Assembly: GCF_020520425.1 (NCBI RefSeq)
Contig: NC_079487.1
Span: forward strand, 133,260,385-133,324,384
Reading direction: 5' to 3'
Length of the DNA stretch: 64,000 nucleotides
Origin: Spinacia oleracea
Lineage: Eukaryota; Streptophyta; Magnoliopsida; Caryophyllales; Amaranthaceae
The notes under the pieces were generated by a model. That model saw nothing but the letters and a program-made list of their open reading frames with translations, ran no database searches and had not been told where the DNA came from. Of this stretch, positions 37,913-48,654 are shown one piece after another. Each line of letters begins with the position of its first letter. Position 1 is the first letter of the stretch. A program made the translations under genes and the position numbers.

Positions 37913-39691
37913 AGGTTTGAATTGAGTATATGAGAGTATAATTATATTCCCCATTATAATTTTTACAAGCAACGAGAGGATTTTTTAGAGATAACCAAAA
38001 TGACAAATGAGACAAATAAAAAGAATTTCAATATATTAAAATATCATTTTTCTCTTAATTAAAAAAAGAGTATTTAGCGCGTGGTATATTCTCAAAACTC
38101 GGAAGAGTAGAGAAAACCAAGGCCACACCACATAAAAGGATAAGGTTATAAACTTATAATTATGGAGTAATTAACAATTGGTTTATAGGGAACAAAATTA
38201 GTGTATGTAAAAGAACCTTCCAGCCACATTCCAGCCCATTCTCCGTCAAATAAGAGAGGCCTAGAATCTCTCACACTTAAAAATCTCCTTCTACCTACCA
38301 CTAAATAACTACACAATCCATCACCATTTCATGACCACTTGACCATCATGAAACTTCAATGCGTAAAAAGATAATCTAGGTCTAACCTTTTTTTTTTGCG
38401 TGTGAGATATAAATTCAATACAAATTGTAGATGTGATAAAGAGATTCAAATCAGGGACTTGTCATATAAAAATTTTCAATTTCAATCACTTAGATAAAAT
38501 CTTATTGGTTAGGTCGAACTAATAAGATATTGGGCTAATGTTTATGACAGATGGTATATATATATACGGCATATTATAATTTCGAATCCCCATTCCTATT
38601 TATAATTTATACGGAGAATGGTCATTATAACTCATTCTTTAAGAGAGTGATATCCATGTTCAGTTTTTTTTATTGACCTCTAATGTTGGAGGTAGGGTAG
38701 GGGTTTCAAGTAGCTAGAATAATACTATTATCATACAAATATGTAATTACGTATGATGTAAATGGTTTCTAATTAGATAAGTAATCATCTAAAATTTAAA
38801 TACTACGCACAAATCAAACCGAAATGACGTAATGTCGATAATAACCCAAAGATCCTTTAACCCCTTTAGGATACGAGTATTTGCAACTCCCTTTAATATA
38901 AAAAAACAATCCTATACAAACCAATACTTTGAATAGAGTACTCGTTAAGTGAATCAATTACTCCGTAACAACCAACGATAAACAATTTTTTTTTGATAAA
39001 ACAAAATTTATTTTATCCGTTTAAAGGAAATGAGGTAAATGAGAGGAAATCATAATGGGTCCACTTGTTTCTACGTAAGTTGATTACAAAGGACCCACCA
39101 CGAAGAATCGTGCAGCTTATGTGAACAAGTAAAAATATGCCGCGTGGCACTGGCTCAAAAACCCAGGCTCTTCTAAAATGGATGAATTCTTGAAAGAGAT
39201 TATTGATTGGTTGTTAGACTTTGTGACTTTTGTGAGGCTGGGGAATTACAAAAACTTTTTTCCCCAACTCTTTTTTTCTTACAAAATTCACCCAAACAGT
39301 CCTTAACAACAATTTACAGAAAACTAGCAAGGAGAAGAAAGGAGGGAAGAATTTTCATCATTTGTTTCAATTTAATTTGTTTTCTCTGCAATTTACACTC
39401 TTTTTTTTCTGGAGAAATTTGAACATTTTAGAGTTCTTAAGGCTTGAGGAATTTCTTCAATTCAATTCAATTTTTTTCCCAAGAGACCCAACCCTCTTTT
39501 TCTTCTCCAATTTGCACCAAAAACTACACCAAAAGTCTCCTGTTTTCTTCAATTTTGAACAGATTGGGCTTGAGGTTGAGAAATTTGCATTTTGTTAGCA
39601 TCCTCTTTACCGGCGAAAGAACGATAAAAAAGGGGGTTTTGAATTTCCCCTCAAATTCATAGAGATTTGAGGAGGATAATCACACAAAAAA
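37913..39691. other. Upstream region of the lipase gene
   Basis: No separate gene. One TACTCCGT octamer at 38959. The final ~350 bp is pyrimidine-rich and probably contains the 5' UTR of the lipase gene; small ORFs at 39207-39662 lie there and are most likely uORF-like or chance. Confidence 0.45.
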
Positions 39692-42600
39692 ATGAAAAGA
39701 TTATGGTTAAGTTCTCTGCAATTAGTGGAGCTATTTGTGAGTTCATGGGTACATTTGTTATATGGGTTTTACATATTTAGCACAGCCGTTGCCTATGATT
39801 TGAATCAAGCTTTGTGTGATTACTTTAAACCCAGCAACATTAATCAAATTGAGGCTGCTGCTCCTCCTCAAGATTCTTCCTCTGTTGATGATTTGCCTCC
39901 CATTGTTCTGGTTCATGGGATTTTTGGTTTTGGTCAAGGGGTAAGTCAATAATGTTCTAATCCTTTCATTAATTTTAATCATTTTTTGGTTAATTTGTTT
40001 TATTTCATATGGGTTTTTCCTAATTTTTGTGGGTAATTTTTTTTAATTTCAGAGATTGGGAGGATTGTCCTATTTTGCTGGGGCAGAGAAGAAGGATGAA
40101 AGGGTTTTGGTGCCAGATTTGGGTTCTCTGACCAGCATATATGATCGGTGTGTATTTTTATGAAATTCATAATTTTTTGAATTTGATAGTACAAATGGTG
40201 AAATGAATGATTGAATGATCTTTAAGGGTTTTATTTTGGGGTAATTGAATTTCAGGGCGCGGGAATTGTTCTATTACTTGAAAGGAGGTCAGGTTGATTA
40301 TGGCGAAGAACACAGCAAAGCATGTGGGCATTCCCAATTTGGCAGAATCTATGAACAAGGTTTCCGGGATTAATAATTCAATTGCAATTTTCTATAACTT
40401 GTTCATTCTTGTATATGTTAGTGATACATTTTGATCAAGTTGATAAATTTGAAGGGAAATACAATGGGATTGTGATAATTTTCTAAATATGATTCAATAA
40501 TGTATATGTAGGGCATTATCCTGAATGGGATGAGGATCATCCTATACACTTTGTGGGGCATTCGGCAGGCGCTCAGGTTGTTCGGGTTTTGCAGCAAATG
40601 CTTGCTGATAAGGTAGGATTTATTGCTGATTTGCATAGAACGATATTAATTGGCTGGAAAAGGTTGATTTTTCATACGTTTTTAACACAGTGATGTTTGT
40701 GGATTTTAGGCATTTGAGGGCCATGATACCTCTCCAAACTGGGTTTTGAGCATTACCTCTTTATCTGGAGCTTTCAATGGGACCACTAGAACATACTATG
40801 ATGGGATGCAGTAAGTTCCTTTCCCTTGTGATGTGTATTCTATCAGTTTGCAGGACTATGTCAAAGAAGAATTGTGTGTTGTTGTGATGATGTGATATGT
40901 AGATGATTTATGGTTGTGCCATGCTTTTCACCTCATTAAGGCGTTGTTTAGAGCGAGTTAGTTAGGAGTTCACACACCTTATCTTGTTTGATGTTAATGT
41001 TTTGAGTCAGAAAACTTTGCTTCTTATCCATACCCCTTATGATAATTTACTAAAGTCATTGTCACTCTAGTACTTCTATGCCATTGAATCATTCATTGTC
41101 CATTTGTTTGTAATGGTTGTCTACTTGTTTTGTTAGTCATTATCATTATCATTACCCCATTGCCTCAAAGAGGCTCCCGCAAGAAGTGGGGTCGGGGGGG
41201 TTGGACGTAAGCAACCTTACCCTTGCAATTGCAGAGAGGATGTTTCCAATTGACCCAAAAGTCTACTTGTTTTGTTAGTCCAAATCACATATTGTGGCGG
41301 GTCCTAGAATGTGTGCATTGCTTAGTAGTTATTAGTTATGGTACTCCTAGGCTTGAAATATTTCCTAAATGCTTATGATTACCATTTACACAATTGATTA
41401 CAGGCCAGAGGATGGAGTAACTTTGAAACCCGTATGTTTACTTCAGCTTTGTCGATTGGGAGTAATCATATACGATTGGTTTGATATTCCTTGGTTGAAG
41501 TCCTATTACAATTTTGGATTTGATCACTTCAATTTGTCATGGAGGAAGATTGGGGTATGGGGTTTAGTAGATTGTTTGTTAGGGAATGCTGGTCCATTTG
41601 CATCAGGAGACTGGATCCTACCTGATCTAACAATCCAGGGATCAATGAGACTCAACTCCCATTTACAAACATTCCCAGATACATACTATTTCAGTTATGC
41701 TACCAAGAGAACCAGGCAACTCCTTGGTTTCACAGCTCCTTCTGGCATTATGGGGATTCACCCTTTGCTCTTCATCAGAGTGTTGCAGATGTGCATGTGG
41801 CGCCTCCCTGCTGATGTTCCTCCCCCTTACAAAGGCTATAGGTATTGCATTTACATTGTTTTTTATATTGTTTGTTGCATAACGAACTTAGGCTCTGTTT
41901 GGTAGGGTGTAAAATATTTTCCCGGAGAACAGTTTTCCTCTATTTTTAATTTTACATTGTTTGGTTTGCAAAGGAGTGGTAAACCATTTCCCTTAGGAGT
42001 AAAATTGTTCTCCTACTGATGAAAAACCATTTCTCTTCAAAATGAAGGGAAAAACCATTTGCACTACCTGCACTTTCCCTCTCATTTTCCTTCCGTTTCA
42101 TCATTTTTCTTACTTGGAACCAAACAACGGAAAACTAATTTTGGAATTGTGTTTTCCTTGAAAATCATTTTACACTGAAAAAGTTTTGCACTCCACCAAA
42201 CGGAGCCTTAAAATAACTAGTCAATATAAGTCTTAAAAATGACTACAAAGACTTGTTTTTTAGTTTTGTTGCAATGTTTTCTCCTGTTTTGTGTTGGATT
42301 AAGTCATCAACATAATGCTGTTCATGTTATAGGGATGAAGATTGGTGGGACAATGATGGGGCACTCAACACAACATCCATGACTTACCCTCGATTTCCCG
42401 TTGAACATCCCCACCATCTTGTTACAAATGATAAAGATTGCCGGCCATTGCAACCTGGTATCTGGTATGTTCAAAACCGAACTTCCCCTTTCCTCAGTAA
42501 AATGCATTGCAAGTTCATTTGTTTATCTAATTACCAACTGAAAATGTCACCATTATTGTCAAAAAATAATTTGTGAAATGCTCTGTCATCTGCTACCTTA

Positions 42601-43703
42601 AGGAGCAAACTGTTTTAATGAATATACGGACAAAGGATTTAGCATAAAAGAATCAACAAAAAGCTGGAAAGTTTAAGACTCATTCTTCCCGACCCTACCT
42701 ATAGCTGGAAAGGATAATTGAGAAACGGTTGAAGAAGATAATGTTATTTTTTTCTAATGTCATTTATTAGTAGGCCAGTAAATGATGTTAGATCATATTA
42801 CATGTGTTGGTAATGGTGACGCCCAAAGTTTCTCCCCTGAATTATATGCGAGAATACTGCAATGTTTTCTGTAGACGAGATTTGATCTCAAGTTTTAGGT
42901 GCCATCCCAAGAGTTGAACCGACTAAACTAGTAAGCATTCCCTGCAAGGACTGCTTACTAGTTTGTCATGCTTTTGGTCTAAAATGAAGTATTCAAACAC
43001 ATTTTGAGGATTCAACATGGGTACATCTTAGGACTGCATTTGCCATGCTTTTGGTCTAAAATGAAGTACTAATACACATTTTAAGGATTCGACATAGGTA
43101 CATCTTGAGCTGACATGGGGGACGTTCTCTTCATTATGAAACATGGACTTATCTGAACTGATTAAACCTGATAGGACCTGAATGAAACTTATTGGATCTG
43201 ATCAAACTTGATTAGAACTTACAAGACTCGATTGAAACTTATTAGACCTGAAACTTAATTTTTGAAGGGGAATTGAAGAGAATGCACCCCTAGTGTGTTC
43301 CTGGCTAGCTAGGTTGGGTAATTTCGATTTGGGCTAGAGTGTCCTGGTTGATATTAGGATCATGTCCACTTTACAGTATTTTCATATCAAGATTTTATGT
43401 CAAGTTTTGATATTCTGATCATTTCTACTTGACAGTACAGTACAGGAAATGAGCCACTCTTTTTATGTAGCTATCATTTTTCGAATATATGGCATGTCTA
43501 ACCAGTTTCTTGAACCAATAAATTTGTACAGGTATTACAAAATCGTAGAAGGAGATCACATTTTGTTCATTGTCAATCGGGAGAGAGCCGGAGTTCAATT
43601 CGATTTGATTTACGACAGCATCTTCGAACGGTGTAGGAAACATGTATTTAGGAAGAGGCCGCAGACGCTACCGAATGAAACACCACAAACAGTTACCAGT
43701 TGA
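39692..43703 (+). CDS. Putative alpha/beta-hydrolase lipase (8 exons)
   Basis: Exons: 39692-39940, 40053-40147, 40256-40359, 40512-40612, 40710-40810, 41404-41841, 42333-42464, 43532-43703 (TGA). All borders are GT..AG and phases join cleanly to 463 aa. An N-terminal hydrophobic stretch (residues ~7-36) may be a membrane anchor or signal. The lipase core begins at IVLVHGIFGFGQG (oxyanion region). VGHSAGAQ gives the candidate nucleophile Ser167. WDNDGALNTTSM gives a candidate acid Asp371, matching the NDG.VNT.SM context of bacterial family I.5 lipases. EGDHILFIV gives a candidate His416. The plant relatives I recall (At1g10740/At1g23330 type) are annotated only as hydrolases or lipases, so the substrate is unknown. 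MITEs and a SINE sit in introns 5-7; the coding parts look intact. Confidence 0.92.
41150..41265 (-). mobile_element. AU-like SINE in lipase intron 5
   Basis: Read on the minus strand: GTCAATTGGAAACATCCTCT, then CTGCAATTGCAAGGGTAAGG, then TTGCTTACGTCC, a CCCCCC/GACCCCAC block, and CTTGCGGGAGCC. This is the order and wording of the widespread plant AU SINE. Borders and tail are not resolved. Harmless within the intron. Confidence 0.7.
41891..42207. mobile_element. Harbinger-type MITE in lipase intron 6
   Basis: A 317 bp element flanked by TTA (41888-41890, 42208-42210). Ends GGCTCTGTTTGGTAGGGTG and CACTCCACCAAACGGAGCC are nearly perfect inverted repeats. It fills most of the 491 bp intron, which would otherwise be ~170 bp. 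Confidence 0.92.
42968..43106 (+). repeat. Tandem duplication in lipase intron 7
   Basis: Two copies (42968-43029, 43044-43106; period 76 bp) of a unit starting CATGCTTTTGGTCTAAAATG and ending GGTACATCTT. Confidence 0.85.
43117..43290. mobile_element. Small MITE-like element in lipase intron 7
   Basis: Ends GGGGACGTTCTCTTCA and TTGAAGAGAATGCACCCC are imperfect inverted repeats around 174 bp of TGAACTGATTAAACCTGATA-like words. No clear target duplication, so superfamily is uncertain. Confidence 0.55.
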
Positions 43704-44327
43704 ATAGTTGATATATCTCATATGGCAAGAGAGTTAGAAATAGTATTCTTTTTTTCTTTTTTAATTCCTATGTTTCCCCTTCTTTCTTTCACAAATTCAC
43801 TTGGTCTGATGTAAATGTAATTTTCTCTAGAAAAAACAAATTCTTTCTATAATTGAATTATATTCATAGGGTTACAGCAATTATTTGGAAGTTTGTTATG
43901 AGGCTTTACTGGAAAGCTTAGCCTCCTTCCTATTTCAGAGTTGCAATGTATAAAGAATTCACATGAACGTAGAAAGTTAGTTAAATCGATAATTAGTTAG
44001 GAACGGAGGGAGTACTTGAACAATCCGAAGATTTTTGGGATAAAATTTAAATTGGTTAGTGTGTGCACCAAAATCACTCTTGAATACGATGAAATTGGAT
44101 TGAGGCGACCCAACGTGTACGGAAAAAGCACAGTACACACAGGCTTGGTAAAATGAGTGATATTTGAGTAAGTAGGCACAACATGTTTAAAATGCATTAT
44201 CTCACATTTTCTCTCCTTACACGTGAGGAGAAAATGTGAGTACTACTTATGAAAATACCGTTGTGTATGCGAATATATGTAATAACTTCGAGGTAGGCAC
44301 GCAAAAGCAACATGGAGGTGGTGTACT
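43704..44327. other. Lipase 3' flank
   Basis: Presumed 3' UTR, then spacer. GGAACGGAGGGAGTAC at 44001-44016 is a Stowaway end with no partner, i.e. a remnant. Confidence 0.5.
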
Positions 44328-44527
44328 AACATCCTCTTACAAAAAAACCGTTCGGGTCGAAACTCGTTCACATCACCCCAAACATTAGGGTCACGGCCCA
44401 AGGCCCATGCATTTGGAAAGTCTTCTTCGGTCATAATCCGTTCAAACCCAATAACCGGGTCCAATTTTTCTTGGGAATTCTTGGGATTTCGTATTAACTC
44501 TGCCAAAGCCCATTCGATCGAGTTGTT
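44328..44527 (-). pseudogene. CYP98A-like P450 gene fragment
   Basis: A short piece closely resembling exon 3 of the intact P450 at 48655-51759. It runs from [13 protein letters not shown] through IMTEEDFPN straight to [14 protein letters not shown] and ends FRPERFF. About 138 nt (intact residues ~353-398, including the ExxR helix) are deleted, 9 nt are missing near NPK, and a frameshift follows RFF, before the heme-binding loop. No other exons are nearby. It cannot encode a functional enzyme. It is probably a remnant of a duplicated CYP98A-type gene. Confidence 0.9.
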
Positions 44528-46436
44528 CATGAACTAAAGTGAACGAGCATAAGTTTATTTATGTTAATGCAAACTAGTTTATTAAACGAGCTTCAAACAT
44601 TATTCAAACTTGACCCATTATTAAATAAATGAACATGAGCGGCTTTAAATGAGCCTAAACCTGAATTGTTTATTGAGAAACTCAACTCATTTGCACCCCT
44701 AGACAATGCGTTATTTGTGTGGCTCGTATTATTTTTTAACCTATTAAGAAATTGGTAGTAATATCTTTAATTTTAAATCACAAAAAACCCCTTTCTCATA
44801 TTTATAACGTCAATATGAACAATATAAACAGTTCAACTTATACAAAAAGAAAGTTTTCAATATAAAACTAAAATACATTTACATAAACGTCAAACTAAAT
44901 CGCGCAAGATACGCATTAAAGTATTGGTTTTCAGCACTCGAAACGTATAGTTGTATGACATTGTCAAAATCAAATCTTGCAAAATAAGCATTTACATTGT
45001 GATGTTCAATGGAAGACATTTATATAAATTTCAATAACTTGATTCTTATTAACAAAATAGGATAAAAGGAGATTAGAATCTCTCTAATTAGATCTTCATA
45101 TGCCCTAATCTAGTTCAAAGGGGACTAGCCACAAGTTGCAAAAGTGAACTTTTTGTCCAAAAAATTTTGCCTCTATTGCATGATGGGGAGAATTACATGT
45201 CCCACCTTAAACAAGAAATGCTAACTTGATCAAACAAAAAGAACAAATCATACACAAAATACAATACAAATTCTAAATTGGTAACCATTTTTTAAAATTT
45301 TAAATAAGAAAAACTTCCTTATCGTGTAAGAACCCACCTCGAGCTCCACCGATTCAAGTTAATGGGTTAGATTCTTAGGAAATGGGGGAAGAGAATGAGC
45401 ATTGCCACCACCAAAATACCCCTAGTAAAAATCAAATGCCCCAAACTAATCTTTAAGTTGAAGCTTAAAAGGTACTTTTCTTCCCGATTTCCACTAGACT
45501 AGCTAATAACCACACATAATTGCTAGATTTTCTACAAACACAAGGTGAGGAAGTGAACAATAGTATAATCTCAGAACATATTGGCCAGCTTGCAAAAATT
45601 ACAACCACCCATAAATGGATTGACGTTATAAATGGATTACGATTATTATTGTAAATTGTGCGGAATACAAATACTACATTCTTTAAGCCAATTTACACTG
45701 AAATATTCTCAGATATAATTACTAAAGAATTATTGTAAACAAAATTATCAATAAGTTAATTAATCCATAAAAAATCACGTCAAGAAAACATTCTAATTAA
45801 CTTGAATTGCATAAACTGAGGATCGATTACCGTTAAAGCTACCATACTATCGAGAATCGTAATGTACGAACGAAGTTCAATGCATGTATGCTTAAAACAA
45901 GAAAATCCTTCACACAAACATTAATCAAAACCCTAATCAAGAATTAAATAGATCCTACTACGTAAAGTAATGCTAAACAAGAAAATTAAAACCCCCAAAA
46001 ACAATCGAATTGAATCGAATTGAAACCCTAATCCGAAAAAATCAAATACTATATATTCTTTGAGTCGATTTACCCTGAAATATTCTCAGATATAATTACT
46101 AAAGAATTATTGTAAACAAAATTATCAATAAGTTAATTAATTCATAACAAATCCTGTCAAGAAAACATTCTAATTAACTTGAATTGCATAAACTGAGGAT
46201 CGATTACGTACCATTAAAGCTACTATACTATAGATCAATGTAATGCTTAAAACAAGATAATCCTTCACACTAACATTATTCAAATTTCAAAACCCTAATA
46301 ATGTCAAGAAATACATCCTACTACGTGGTAATGTTAAAACAAGAAAATTAAAACCCTCCCAAAAACAATCGAATCGAATCGAAACCCTAATCCGAAAAAA
46401 TCAATCCTGGTAATTCTCAAGAAGTAATCGTAATGC
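44528..46436. other. Intergenic, mostly non-coding repeats
   Basis: No gene. Contains an unpaired hAT-type end (TTTGCACCCCTAG, 44690-44702) and the tandem duplication at 45668-46405, which abuts the 3' side of the orphan gene. Confidence 0.5.
45668..46405. repeat. ~375 bp tandem duplication downstream of the orphan gene
   Basis: 45668-46042 and 46043-46405 are adjacent diverged copies. Both start CAAATACTA, share GAAATATTCTCAGATATAAT and TTGCATAAACTGAGGATCGA, and end GAAACCCTAATCCGAAAAAA. The second copy ends ~30 bp from the stop codon of the minus-strand ORF, so one or both may lie in its 3' UTR. Confidence 0.85.
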
Positions 46437-47093
46437 TTAACTTACTAGATAATCAATCAACGAATTGAATCCATCCTTGGATGATTGATCCCACTTTTGT
46501 ACCATTTCAAGAATACTTGTCTTAATCATCATCATCATCCATTTAGAAATCTTGTTTACCAAAGATTTCCTCAACGACTTAGTACGTTCATAATCCTCCT
46601 CAACTCCCCTAATTTTAAGATGATAAGTAATAACATCGACATTGATACGCATCTCATACTTTATCATCGGGTTATTTTTCTCTGTATAGTTAACTTTATC
46701 CAATATCGATAAAAACATTCCGTACTTGACAGCTTTCCAAACACCAGGAGTGACGTAATCAGGCAAACCGTTGTCAGTTGCGGCCGTTAAGACATCGAAA
46801 TAAAGCGTCTTAGGATCAACTAGAAAAACTAACTTTCTTTCATCAGATTTGTCTGTGTCTTTGTTTCGGATTTTGTAACAACAAAATGGTGTGTACTTAG
46901 ATTCGTAATCGTTGTCGTAAGCATGATGTTGAAAAACCTTTTCGTAGTTGTTGAAACTGAGTAAAACGACGAGTTCAGTTGTGTAGTCGAGTTCGTCGAG
47001 ACGAGGTTGTGGGGAGTAGTTGAAAGATTTTGTGATTTTCTCTAAGGTTACATTGCATGTTGCACCGACATTATCCATGGGACGCGCCGCCAT
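46437..47093 (-). CDS. Intronless protein of unknown function, 218 aa
   Basis: I do not recognise the family. The ATG has a good plant context (CCTAATGGCGGC) and is the first in the frame. The protein starts MAARPMDNVGATCNVTLEKI, is mostly soluble and charged, and has a mid-section LVFLVDPKTLYFDVLTAATD and a C-terminal methionine run (KWMMMMIKTSI) with amphipathic character. There is no signal peptide or clear membrane segment. A TATATATAAG motif ~190 bp upstream and a GGT-repeat leader support transcription. The open length and mixed composition favour a real gene, but a lineage-specific ORF or a retrocopy is possible. Confidence 0.65.
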   Translation of the reverse strand: MAARPMDNVGATCNVTLEKITKSFNYSPQPRLDELDYTTELVVLLSFNNYEKVFQHHAYDNDYESKYTPFCCYKIRNKDTDKSDERKLVFLVDPKTLYFDVLTAATDNGLPDYVTPGVWKAVKYGMFLSILDKVNYTEKNNPMIKYEMRINVDVITYHLKIRGVEEDYERTKSLRKSLVNKISKWMMMMIKTSILEMVQKWDQSSKDGFNSLIDYLVS

Positions 47094-47128
47094 TAGGTTA
47101 CGTACTTACTCGATCGAGATGAGTTCCG

Positions 47129-47183
47129 ATGGTGATGGTGGTGGTGGTGGTGGTGGCGGTGGTGGTGGTGGTCGTGATGGTGG
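47129..47183. repeat. (GGT)n microsatellite in the orphan gene's 5' region
   Basis: About 16 GGT-type triplets with a few interruptions; on the transcribed minus strand it reads as ACC repeats, 36-90 bp upstream of the start codon. It may vary in length between individuals. Two 26 bp direct repeats (47183-47208, 47224-47249) follow it. Confidence 0.85.
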
Positions 47184-47282
47184 ATGAGAGGGTGAGTATG
47201 TTGTTTGGATTAGAAGATGAGAAGATGAGAGGGTGAGTATGTTGTTTGGGAATGGGAGGTATAGAGGTAATTAATTAACGTA

Positions 47283-47293
47283 CTTATATATAG
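47283..47293 (-). promoter_or_regulatory. Candidate TATA box of the orphan gene
   Basis: CTATATATAAG on the minus strand, ~190 bp before the start codon, at a plausible distance for a leader of ~160 nt containing the ACC repeat. Confidence 0.45.
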
Positions 47294-48654
47294 TAGGAGA
47301 TCGAACTTCTTTTTTCGACACTCGGATTAGGAGGATATTTAAATATTTATTATTTTATTTTATATATACGAAGTACTACGCAAGTAATGAATGTAGTAAA
47401 ACTGATTTTGAGATGGATTAGAATTAATGTAACCAATCATTGATTTTTGTTTATTTATTTAATCAAAATTAACCTAGCTACAAAAACATAATCTCGCTTT
47501 AATTTATAAACCGATACATTACATTCACACCAAGAGAAATATTATAGAATTTGAGAGAGAATCAGATTTCAAAGAAGAGAGAAGTTCTCATTTTAATCTA
47601 TTAGAAAAGTAAATGGAAATATAGGGTGCTAGTGTTTATATACAAGGCATGATCAAGCAACAGCTCCAACAACTTGACTGACTAACTAACTAACTAACCA
47701 TATTCTAACAAACTTTTAAAGTTTATAATAAAAAATAAATAATGATGTCATAAATCCTATAAATATAGTGAGACATTACATTCCATAAATAAACGTCGTA
47801 GCTTTTATTTTAATTTTTAAATTTTTAAATTTTAATTTTATCTCTCCAACTGGTTTTTGGATAATTTTTATTTAACACGTCGATATCCTGACTTAATAAA
47901 GTTCGGGCTCCGTCACTAGTATAAACAATTATTGATTTATTTGTGTCGAGCTACAATAGGTGGTGGCTTGGTGGCCGTGTGTCTTAATTAGAGCAATTTC
48001 AATAGTTAGCTATAAGATGGTGCGTATAGGTTGATTTGCCACATCAAACTTTGATCTATAAAGTTCTTAATAGGTTAGCTACATTGCACATTTAGTAGCT
48101 TCCTATAATATTTTATGTAGTATTCCCTTCGTCCCTTAAAACTCGCCCCGTTTTCCTTATAAATTCGTCCCTTAATACTCGCTCCGTTTCTATAAATGAC
48201 ATTTTTTACAAATACTATATAATTCTCTCACTTAACCATTGCCCCACTTATATAAAATCAAAACCCATGATAACAAATCATAATTTTTTTTATAAAAAAA
48301 AAATCAAAACCTGCTACAAAAACATAATATCTAATCGAGATACCGCGCCATACATTATAAATAATTAATTAAACGTTGTAGCGTTAGATTTTTAATTTAA
48401 TTTAACGTAATTCTAAATTTTATCTCCCTAATCTTTATATAATTATTTTATTAACATGTCGATATATATCTCGACTTACTAAAAATTCTACTTATCCAGA
48501 AACCCTAACGTGGTCGCATAGAAAAAGAAAACACAACATAATAAGCGTATGCAAAATGTCTTCGATCAATTTATGTTCTTTAAAACTTTAGGACGAGGAA
48601 AACTCCTAAAACATCCATCGTTTACACAAAATGTCTATAAAAATGCTTAAGCAA
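47294..48654. other. Intergenic between the orphan gene and the P450 3' end
   Basis: No gene. At 48118-48190 there is a CCCTTCGTCCC/GCTCCGTTTC block resembling one end of a Stowaway relative without a partner. The last ~50-100 bp is the presumed P450 3' UTR. Confidence 0.45.
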
